NCBI GenBank assembly: GCA_963811605.1
Contig: CAWESA010000002.1
Location: 62,001 to 126,000, forward strand
Direction of reading: 5' to 3'
DNA length: 64,000 bases
From: CAVQLX01 sp963811605
GTDB lineage: Bacteria > Desulfobacterota > Binatia > DP-6
The notes under the pieces were generated by a model. That model was not told the DNA's origin. It saw only the letters and a program-made list of their open reading frames with translations, and made no database searches. This document shows positions 57,761 through 64,000 of the stretch, piece by piece (position 1 is the stretch's first letter; each line of letters opens with the position of its first letter). The translations under genes were made by a program, and so were the position numbers.

Positions 57761-58981
57761 GTGGACCCCCTGCACGTCATCGCGGACGATCTGACGGGCG
57801 CGTGCGACGTGGCCGCGGCGTTGCTGCCGTGGCCGGGAGGCATCGCCGTCCTGCCCGATGGCACGGCCGGGGAGACGGATGCGCCGCCCGCCGGACTGCT
57901 GGTGCGCAACACGCAGAGCCGGACGCTTCGTCCGGACGCGGCGGCGCAGCGGGTGCGGGCGGCGCTCGCGCTGGCCGCGCGCGCCCGGCCCGGGGTGCTG
58001 CTCAAGAAGATCGATACCGGGCTGCGCGGGCCGCTCGGCGCCGAGATCGATGCGGCGCTCGATGTGCTCGGGGCATCCCGGGCGTTCGTCCTGCCCGCGA
58101 TCCCGGAGGTCGGTCGCACCACGGTGGACGGCGAGCAGCGTATCGACGGCATTCCGGTACACCGGACGGCGTTCGCACGCGATCCGCACAATCCCGTCAC
58201 CGACGGACGCGTCGTGGCCGTGATCGGCGCGACCGCCCGGCGGCGGGCACGCTCGATCGGGCTCGAGGTGGTGCGACGGCCTGGCGGCATCCGCGCCGCG
58301 CTCGACGCCGGTGACGCCCCGATCGTGGTGTTCGACGCCGAGACCGACGACGATCTGGACGCCAGCGTGACGGCGCTCCTGCGCCTGCCGAGGCCCCTGG
58401 TGCTGGTCGGCTCGACCGGACTCACCCGCGCGTTCCGCGCCGCCGTGGGGAGCACGGGCGACGCCGGCGCTCCCGAGGTGTCGTCGCGGCCGGGCGGCGG
58501 GGTGCTGGTCGTCGTGGGCAGCGTTCATCCGGCCGCGCGGGCGCAGCGCGAGCACGCCGTGCGCGCCGGAGCGCTCGCCGCCGTGATCGCGGTGCCGGTG
58601 GCCGGGGGCGAGACGGCCGGTCGGGAGGCAGGGGGGCTGCTCGCCGCCGGCCAGGTGGTGGCGCTGGCGGCTCCGGACGACGTGACGCGGGGGCAGGAGC
58701 CGCTGGTCGGCGGCGCGTTGCGGGTAGCGGTGGCGGCGGCGCTGGCGACGGCGCCAGCGGCCGGTCTCCTCCTGGTGGGCGGCGAGACCGCGTTCCACGT
58801 CCTGTCTGGCCTCGGCCACCCCCCGATCGTGGTCGAGCGCCGTCCTTCGCCGCTCGCCATGCGGGGGTGCATCGCGGGCGGGCCGCACCGTGGGCTCGTC
58901 GTCGTGACCAAGGGCGGCTCCAGCGGTGAGCCGGGTCTGCTGGCGATGCTCGTGCGCCAGCTGCAGGATGGGCGGTCGTGA
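57761..58981 (+). CDS. Four-carbon acid sugar kinase family protein (DUF1537/OtnK-DtnK type)
   Basis: 406 residues from GTG 57761. N-terminal substrate domain 'IADDLTGACDVAAALLPW', 'LLKKIDTGLRGPLGAE' and 'AFVLPAIPEVGRTTVDG'. C-terminal nucleotide domain 'VVVGSVHPAARAQREHA', 'LLLVGGETAFHVLSGLG' and 'LVVVTKGGSSGEPGLL'. Members phosphorylate D-threonate, D-erythronate or 3-oxo-tetronate with ATP. Together with the PdxA2-like gene two positions upstream it suggests the kinase-then-dehydrogenase pathway for a four-carbon sugar acid. Why this is inside an EPS locus is not known. Confidence 0.88.
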   Translation: MDPLHVIADDLTGACDVAAALLPWPGGIAVLPDGTAGETDAPPAGLLVRNTQSRTLRPDAAAQRVRAALALAARARPGVLLKKIDTGLRGPLGAEIDAALDVLGASRAFVLPAIPEVGRTTVDGEQRIDGIPVHRTAFARDPHNPVTDGRVVAVIGATARRRARSIGLEVVRRPGGIRAALDAGDAPIVVFDAETDDDLDASVTALLRLPRPLVLVGSTGLTRAFRAAVGSTGDAGAPEVSSRPGGGVLVVVGSVHPAARAQREHAVRAGALAAVIAVPVAGGETAGREAGGLLAAGQVVALAAPDDVTRGQEPLVGGALRVAVAAALATAPAAGLLLVGGETAFHVLSGLGHPPIVVERRPSPLAMRGCIAGGPHRGLVVVTKGGSSGEPGLLAMLVRQLQDGRS

Positions 58982-59442
58982 TGCAGGTCGCGGACGGGGT
59001 CGTGGTCACGCTCGAGTACACGGTGCATCTCGCCGACGGGACGCTGCTCGACTCGACCGGCCACTGCGGGCCCGTCGTGGTGATGATCGGCTCCGGCCAG
59101 CTCTTTCCCGCGCTCGAGGATGGCATCCGCGGGATGGAGGACGGGGAGACACGGAAGTTCGCGATCCCTGCCGCCGACGCCTACGGCGACTGGCGCGTGG
59201 AGCTCGTCCGCTCCATGCCGCGCGACCGGCTGCCGCCGGATCTCGAGCTGGTCGCCGGGCGTGACTACCGCTTGAAGAGTCCCGACGGCAAGGCGCTGCG
59301 CTTCCGCCTGCTCGACGTCGGTGACGCCGAGGTGCGGGCCGATTTCAATCCGCCCCAGGCCGGCCAGGACCTGCGGGCGGCAGTCACCGTCGTTTCCGTG
59401 CGCCCGGCGACGGCGGAGGAGGAGCGGCGGGGGCGGGTATGA
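58978..59442 (+). CDS. FKBP-type peptidyl-prolyl isomerase (SlyD-like)
   Basis: 154 residues from GTG 58978 or ATG 58981 (overlapping the previous stop). 'VVTLEYTVHLADGTLLDSTG', 'IGSGQLFPALEDGIRGMEDG' and 'IPAADAYGDW' are the SlyD-type FKBP domain with the insert-in-flap region. Catalyses cis-trans isomerisation of prolyl bonds and acts as a chaperone in the cytoplasm. No His-rich metal tail, unlike E. coli SlyD. Its last 59 bp overlap, in opposite sense, the 3' end of the polysaccharide-lyase-like gene. Confidence 0.9.
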   Translation: MMQVADGVVVTLEYTVHLADGTLLDSTGHCGPVVVMIGSGQLFPALEDGIRGMEDGETRKFAIPAADAYGDWRVELVRSMPRDRLPPDLELVAGRDYRLKSPDGKALRFRLLDVGDAEVRADFNPPQAGQDLRAAVTVVSVRPATAEEERRGRV

Positions 59443-61645
59443 TCGGGTGGCTCTCCGCGGCCAGGGGGCCGAGCAGCCGAAAGCCGGTGCGGCCGCCGAC
59501 CGCCAGCGCCTTGCCCCAGTCGCTGATCTCGAGGCCGTCGGCGACTGCCAGCGCGCGGGTGCGGTAGCGAGCATCTCCGGTCCAGCGTGCCAGGATCCCG
59601 AGGGGCAACGCGTAGCGGGCATCGGGAAACCTGTCCGCCGGTGCGGTCACCAGGGCGTCGGCGTAGCGGGTGAGCCACGTCATGCGGGCGTCGTCCGGCG
59701 CGACGGCCTGGACCGCGGCGAGTCCGTCGGCCAGGATGCCCACCTTCCAGTCACCGGAGGCCGGGGTGGGATCGAAGGCACGCAGCGCGGGCTCGGCGAA
59801 GGACGTCGCCGCCGCGCGATAGCGTGCGTCGCCGGTGGCGTCGGCGAGGGCGGCGAGCGCGATCATCGGCCAGCCGAACTGCCGCGGATTGCCCGCCTTG
59901 CCGACGCGACCCGCCAGTGCGTCGCCCATGGTGCGCGCGGCGTCGAGCGAGCGGCGCTCGCCGGTGAGGCGGTAGTGCGTGATGAGTCCCTCGAGCCAGG
60001 CATGTCCCAGGTCGACGTTCTTCGTCGTGTCGGGCAGGAAGTGCCCCACCTTGTGCGGATGGTTCAGGCCGACGCGGTCGGGGTGATCGGGATCGTGGTG
60101 GATGATGTCGACGTCGCGGTAATGCACCGCAGCCGCGACGAAGGCGTCCCACATCGGCCGCTTCCCCGTCGCCACCCAGCCCAGGCCCAGCACCTGCGGC
60201 AGGTCGTATTCGAGATTGCCCCAGGCGTCACAGCCTTCGGTCTCATCGCGGTAACCGGGGAAGTTCCAGTCGCCCCAGTTGAGCGCGCCGAAGAAGCCGG
60301 TGTGCGTGTGCTCGCTGGTGCGGGCGACGCAGCTGCCCGGCGGGCCCTCGTCCCAGCGCTCGGCGCCCCCCCGCGCCTGGTAGCGCCGGAAGGCGTCGCC
60401 GAGGCGGCGCAGGAAGGTCGGTGCGCCGGCGTCATCGGGCGCCAGCGATTGGGCGAGGGCGCCGCTATGCACCACCCAGCGCGGATCGACCTGCGGCACC
60501 AGCGGCGCCATCAAGCCGGCGGCCACGTCGCGTGGCGCGGGCGCGCCGGACGACGGCTGGAAGACGAACCACAGCTCGTGCGTCTTGGCAGCGCCGCGAC
60601 CGAGCGTGACCGGGGCGTCGCCGCCGGCGAGCAGGTCCACGCGCAGCGCGGCCTCGGAGATCGCCAGCTCCTGCGGGTACTGCTGCCAGCAGGCCGACGT
60701 GACCAGGAGCGTCGTACCCGCGTCGCCGGTGCCGGCCACCCAGCAATCCGAGCGACCACCGGCGGCGGCGCGGTCGAGCACGGCGGCGTCGGCATCCGGC
60801 TGTCGCAGGGTATGCGGCTCGGCCAGCGAGGCGAGGCGACGCATCTCGCCGCCGATGCCGAACGCGCCGGAGGTGAATACGCCCGGCGCCGACACCCCCA
60901 GGCGCCGGACGGACACGAACGACGCGAAGGCCTTGTTGACGAGGGTATAGCGCAGGCGCAGCACCGGCTGGCCCGCGAACGCGGCGAGGCGCGCCTCGTA
61001 CGCGATCCCGTCCGGCCACTGGCCGCTCAGCAGGACCTCGACGCGAACCGGACCAGCGGTTTCCACCCGGGCCGGTTCCGGCGACGGGTCGCGCGCCTTC
61101 GTGGCCTCGAGAGCGATCGCGGGCAGCGGGATCGTGCCGGCGACGCGCCGGCCGTCCAGCTCCACCCCGGTGGCGAGCGCGTCGCCGCCGGCGGGCACCG
61201 TGACGCGCAGGACGCCCGTGTCCACGACGATGCCGGCGGGCGTCTGCTCGAGTTGGACGCGCGGCCCGGCGGCGGCACGCGGCGGCGCGCCCGCGCGCAC
61301 GCCATAGACCGCGTCGCCGTAGCCGGTCACGTCGGCGAGGGCGTCGATCAGGGCCCATCGGATGCTGCCGTCGGCCCAGCGCTCCAGCACCCCGGTCTGC
61401 GACGGAACGGCGGCGCCGGAGCCGTCGGCGACCCAGAGCTGTGCGGGGTCGCGCACGGCGCCGCGCGGGAAGGGCACCCCGGTCGCCGCGGGCGCGGCAT
61501 GGCGCGCGACGCCGACCGGCTCGGTGATGCGCAGCTCGGCCGCGCCCTGCGCACGGGCCGGACTCGGCGCGGCGACCAGGAGGGCGATCCACGCCCACGC
61601 GCGGCGGGAGGGCGCGATACGACGCACGGGGCGGCGCACCCCCAT
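59384..61645 (-). CDS. Secreted PcRGLX/YetA-like protein (putative polysaccharide lyase, PL26-like)
   Basis: 753 residues. The signal peptide starts MGVRRPVRRIAPSRRAWAWI, cleavage after 'SPARAQ'. The first domain matches the RIFT-barrel N-domain of PcRGLX-like proteins: 'VGVARHAAPAATGVPFPRGA', 'LERWADGSIRWALIDALADV'. Beta sandwich and (alpha/alpha) barrel-like regions follow, with 'HYRDVDIIHHDPDHPDRVG' and 'HKVGHFLPDTTKNVDLGHAW' as likely catalytic His/Asp. PcRGLX itself is an exo-rhamnogalacturonan lyase. Such a secreted enzyme in an EPS locus would cut or trim the polymer. Convergent with the FKBP gene, and divergent from the epimerase gene 84 bp away, so the two may share a control region. 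Confidence 0.72.
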   Translation of the reverse strand: MGVRRPVRRIAPSRRAWAWIALLVAAPSPARAQGAAELRITEPVGVARHAAPAATGVPFPRGAVRDPAQLWVADGSGAAVPSQTGVLERWADGSIRWALIDALADVTGYGDAVYGVRAGAPPRAAAGPRVQLEQTPAGIVVDTGVLRVTVPAGGDALATGVELDGRRVAGTIPLPAIALEATKARDPSPEPARVETAGPVRVEVLLSGQWPDGIAYEARLAAFAGQPVLRLRYTLVNKAFASFVSVRRLGVSAPGVFTSGAFGIGGEMRRLASLAEPHTLRQPDADAAVLDRAAAGGRSDCWVAGTGDAGTTLLVTSACWQQYPQELAISEAALRVDLLAGGDAPVTLGRGAAKTHELWFVFQPSSGAPAPRDVAAGLMAPLVPQVDPRWVVHSGALAQSLAPDDAGAPTFLRRLGDAFRRYQARGGAERWDEGPPGSCVARTSEHTHTGFFGALNWGDWNFPGYRDETEGCDAWGNLEYDLPQVLGLGWVATGKRPMWDAFVAAAVHYRDVDIIHHDPDHPDRVGLNHPHKVGHFLPDTTKNVDLGHAWLEGLITHYRLTGERRSLDAARTMGDALAGRVGKAGNPRQFGWPMIALAALADATGDARYRAAATSFAEPALRAFDPTPASGDWKVGILADGLAAVQAVAPDDARMTWLTRYADALVTAPADRFPDARYALPLGILARWTGDARYRTRALAVADGLEISDWGKALAVGGRTGFRLLGPLAAESHPIIPAPAAPPPPSPGARKRR

Positions 61646-61729
61646 CGCGCTAGCATCAGGGTCGGAGGCCGGCAAACGCGCTGGCGCCGCGCGCTTGAAG
61701 CTCGGGGGCGCGTTTCGTAGAGTCGCCCC
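61646..61729. other. Divergent control region of the lyase and epimerase genes
   Basis: 84 bp between opposed starts (61645 leftward and 61730 rightward). It must hold both promoters or lie within the EPS readthrough transcript. No clear boxes identified. Confidence 0.4.
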
Positions 61730-62701
61730 GTGACCTCTCAGGGCAAGCTTTACCTGGTGACCGGCGGCGCGGGCTTCATCGGCTCGAACGTGGCGGAAGG
61801 ATTGGTCCGTCGCGGCGATCGGGTGCGGATCTTCGACAACTTCTCGACCGGGCGGTCGGAGAACCTGGCGGGCCTGGACATCGAGGTGGTCGAGGGCGAT
61901 CTGCGCGACCGGCTGCAGGTGCAGCGCGCCGTCGCCGGGGTCGAGGGCGTGTTCCACCAGGCCGCGCTGCGCTCGGTACCGCGGTCGGTGGACGATCCCG
62001 TCAGCACCAACGACGTCAACGTCGGCGGCACGCTGAACCTGCTCATGGCCTGTCGCGAGGCTGGCGTCCGGCGCGTGGTCTACGCCTCGTCCTCGTCGGC
62101 CTACGGCGACGATCCGGCGCTGCCGAAGGTGGAGACCCTGCCGTCAAACCCGATCTCGCCCTATGCGGTGGCGAAGCTGGCCGCCGAGCACTACTGCCGG
62201 ACGTTCGCCCGCCTGTACGGCCTGGAGACGGTCAGCCTGCGATACTTCAACGTCTTCGGGCCGCGACAGAACCCCGAGTCGAAATACTCGGCGGTCATCC
62301 CGCGATTCCTGCAGCTCGCCCTCGAGCGCCAGCCGCTCGAGATCCACGGCGACGGCGAGCAGTCGCGCGATTTCACGTACATCGACAACGTCGTCCAGGG
62401 AAATCTGCGCGCGATGGACACGCCGGGTGTGTCGGGCGAGGTGTTCAACATCGCGTGCGGCACGCGCCATTCGCTGCTCGCCATCGCGCAGGCGATCGGA
62501 CAGTTCCTCGGCCGCGAGCTGCCGCGCCACCACACCCCGCCGCGCGCCGGCGACGTGAAGCACACCCTCGCCGACATCTCGAAGGCCGAACGCCTGCTCG
62601 GCTATCATCCCACCGTCGACTTCGCGGCCGGCATCCAGCGAACGTGCGAGTACTTCGTCAAGCGGTTCGGCGGCGAGGCGCCAGCCGCGGTCACCTCGTA
62701 G
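61730..62701 (+). CDS. NAD-dependent epimerase/dehydratase (UDP-GlcNAc 4-epimerase, WbpP-like)
   Basis: 323 residues from GTG 61730. SDR motifs 'LVTGGAGFIGSNVAEGL' (G..G..G), 'VYASSSSAYGD' and the catalytic 'SPYAVAKLAAEHYC' (Y.x3.K). 'SLRYFNVFGPRQNPESKYSA' and 'GDGEQSRDFTYIDNVVQGNL' are strong WbpP/WbgU (UDP-N-acetylglucosamine 4-epimerase) signatures. It would interconvert UDP-GlcNAc and UDP-GalNAc, or the corresponding uronic acid when used with the dehydrogenase encoded at 49565. Supplies donor for the glycosyltransferases. Confidence 0.92.
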   Translation: MTSQGKLYLVTGGAGFIGSNVAEGLVRRGDRVRIFDNFSTGRSENLAGLDIEVVEGDLRDRLQVQRAVAGVEGVFHQAALRSVPRSVDDPVSTNDVNVGGTLNLLMACREAGVRRVVYASSSSAYGDDPALPKVETLPSNPISPYAVAKLAAEHYCRTFARLYGLETVSLRYFNVFGPRQNPESKYSAVIPRFLQLALERQPLEIHGDGEQSRDFTYIDNVVQGNLRAMDTPGVSGEVFNIACGTRHSLLAIAQAIGQFLGRELPRHHTPPRAGDVKHTLADISKAERLLGYHPTVDFAAGIQRTCEYFVKRFGGEAPAAVTS

Positions 62702-62713
62702 GCGTTCCGGCCC

Positions 62714-62974
62714 GTGGCGCACGACCTGCGGCGCGACGCCGAGGAGTTGGAGCGCCGCCTGTCGGCGCTGGGCATGGGCCCCGGCGCCGAGGGCGCGCAG
62801 CGCAGGGTGTCCGACTCCGCCGCGCGCACGCTGGCTGCCGAGGAGGTGGCCCGCGCGATCGAGCAGATCCGCGGCCTGGTCGAGGGGCTCGCGGAGCTCC
62901 AGGGTGTCTTGCAGGGGCTGCGTAGCCTGAAGATCCGGCTGGACCGGCGCCCGACGCGGGCCGCAGACCGATGA
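62714..62974 (+). CDS. Small coiled-coil protein, unknown function
   Basis: 86 residues from GTG 62714. Helical throughout, with heptad-like 'LRRDAEELERRLSALGMGPG' and 'EEVARAIEQIRGLVEGLAELQ'. No signal peptide or TM segment. No family recognised. It overlaps the ATG of the next gene (ATGA at 62971) and starts 12 nt after the epimerase gene, so it is part of the same operon. Length is comparable with the sigma-54-driven small protein at 24776, but the sequences do not look alike. Confidence 0.6.
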   Translation: MAHDLRRDAEELERRLSALGMGPGAEGAQRRVSDSAARTLAAEEVARAIEQIRGLVEGLAELQGVLQGLRSLKIRLDRRPTRAADR

Positions 62975-64000
62975 CCGATGCGGCAGGCGCCCCCGTGCGG
63001 GTCGCCTACGTGATCGGGGAGCTCGGGAAGGGCGGGGCGGAGTACCAGCTGTACGAGCTGCTCCGCGGGCTCGACCGGACGCGGTTCGCCCCCACGGTGT
63101 TCGGCCTGGCGGCCGGGGGCTACTGGGCCGGGCCGATGCGCGCACTGGGTCTGCCCGTGCACGAGCTGGCGGCGCGCGGCTCGGCGGACGTCGCGCGCCT
63201 GCGGCGCCTGCGCCGGGCGCTCAGGGAGCTCGAGCCCCACGTGCTCCACACGGTGCTGTGGTCGGGGAACTCGTACGGCCGCCTGGCCGCGCTCGGGCTG
63301 CACATCCCGGCGGTGATCACCGCGGAGCGCAACGCCATCGCGCGGCCGGCGTGGCAGATCGCCGTCGAGCGCGGGCTCGACCCGGTGACCGACGTCTACC
63401 TGGTGAACTCGCAGGCGATCGTGGACGGGCTGGTCGGGCGTGAGGGATTGCCCGCCGCCAAGATGCGGGTGGTGCACAACGGGATCGATCTCGCGCGCCT
63501 GCCGCCGTTCGTGCTCGACCGCCGGCCGGCGCGCCAGGCGCTCGGCATGGACCCGGAGCGGCGGCTGGTCGCCCAGGTCGGTCGCCTCGAGCCGCAGAAG
63601 GACTACCCGACGTTCCTGGCCGCCGCGGCGCGCGTCAGTGCAGCGCTGCCCGACGTCGATTTCCTGGTCGTGGGCGAGGGCGGCCTGCGGGCGGAGCTGG
63701 AGGCGACGGCACGCCGGCTCGGCGTCGGCGAGCGCGTCCGCTTCCTCGGGCTCCGGCACGACGTGCCGGCGATCCTGGCGGGCGTCGACGTGCTGGCCCT
63801 GACCTCGCGCTGGGAGGGGCTGCCCAACGCGGTGATCGAGGCGATGGCCACCGGGGCCGTTCCGGTCGCCACCGACGTGGGCGGCTGCCGCGAGCTGATC
63901 ACGTCGGGGCAGACCGGCGTCCTGCTTCCGCCGGAGCGGCCGGACGTGGTGGCGTCGGCCCTCCTCGACGTGCTCGCCGATGCGGAGCGCGCCGCTCGCC
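62971..64000 (+). CDS. GT4-family glycosyltransferase (truncated by window end)
   Basis: The first 343 codons of a GT4 enzyme, start MTDAAGAPVRVAYVIGELGK. 'GKGGAEYQLYELLRGLDRTR' is the GT-B donor-side loop. The C-terminal half has 'RLVAQVGRLEPQKDYPTFLA', 'VDVLALTSRWEGLPNAVIEA' (E.x7.E region) and 'GAVPVATDVGGCRELI'. About 20-40 residues are missing at the right edge. It adds another sugar in EPS synthesis. Confidence 0.9.
   Translation, partial: MTDAAGAPVRVAYVIGELGKGGAEYQLYELLRGLDRTRFAPTVFGLAAGGYWAGPMRALGLPVHELAARGSADVARLRRLRRALRELEPHVLHTVLWSGNSYGRLAALGLHIPAVITAERNAIARPAWQIAVERGLDPVTDVYLVNSQAIVDGLVGREGLPAAKMRVVHNGIDLARLPPFVLDRRPARQALGMDPERRLVAQVGRLEPQKDYPTFLAAAARVSAALPDVDFLVVGEGGLRAELEATARRLGVGERVRFLGLRHDVPAILAGVDVLALTSRWEGLPNAVIEAMATGAVPVATDVGGCRELITSGQTGVLLPPERPDVVASALLDVLADAERAAR

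Noticed and set aside
27457..64000. Exosortase or PEP-CTERM proteins in the EPS locus
   Set aside because: No protein has the PEP-TM-basic tail, and the multi-TM proteins show ligase/polymerase motifs and not the exosortase Cys/Arg/His set.
1..64000. tRNA, rRNA, riboswitch, insertion sequence, or CRISPR elements
   Set aside because: None was seen on reading the intergenic regions; there are no transposase motifs or flanking direct repeats. A covariance-model search was not possible.

Overview
The window is very GC-rich DNA, densely packed and coding on both strands, with many GTG starts and ATGA/GTGA stop-start overlaps. Secreted proteins carrying DUF4215-type cysteine repeats and thrombospondin type-3 calcium repeats, beside thiolase/Zn-ribbon pairs and a large exopolysaccharide (EPS) locus, point to a deltaproteobacteria-like lineage. 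Myxococcota or Candidatus Binatota (Desulfobacterota_B) would fit. This placement is inference; there is no rRNA or tRNA gene in the window.

Layout. 1-7.2 kb: the start of an amidohydrolase, a large secreted beta-solenoid/Cys-repeat protein, an overlapping BolA-CGFS glutaredoxin pair, a DUF218 membrane protein, a phosphotriesterase-family hydrolase, and a Zn-ribbon protein plus thiolase pair. 7.3-23.4 kb: an array of secreted Cys-rich proteins (a second solenoid/DUF4215 protein, two tandem beta-propeller/Cys-repeat proteins, a beta-helix protein, two proteins sharing a C-terminal module, one small protein), interrupted by a second thiolase. 23.4-27.5 kb: a lipoprotein, an HU-type DNA-binding protein, a small coiled-coil protein with a strong sigma-54 promoter, a degenerate soluble histidine kinase and an NtrC-type activator.

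27.5-64 kb: a continuous EPS locus read rightwards except for one lyase. It starts at a consensus sigma-54 promoter and holds an export lipoprotein, chain-length/co-polymerase protein, a BY-kinase-like protein lacking the P-loop lysine, an O-antigen ligase/polymerase, several glycosyltransferases, two NodB deacetylases, an asparagine-synthetase-like amidotransferase, a phosphoglycosyltransferase fused to a polymerase-like membrane domain, four alkaline-phosphatase-superfamily enzymes, a radical SAM/SPASM protein, a CobW GTPase, a nucleotide-sugar dehydrogenase, an NAD-dependent epimerase and a putative polysaccharide lyase. A PdxA2/cyclase/DUF1537-kinase/FKBP group is embedded.

A plausible reading is that the kinase/NtrC pair switches on the EPS operon through sigma-54. 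The locus resembles exosortase-associated EPS loci in gene content, but no exosortase or PEP-CTERM protein is visible here.

Five genes contain single-base frame breaks (seven in all), mostly at short runs of G or C, and homologous copies or motifs continue across each. They look like sequence or assembly errors rather than decay, and the gene spans given run across them.
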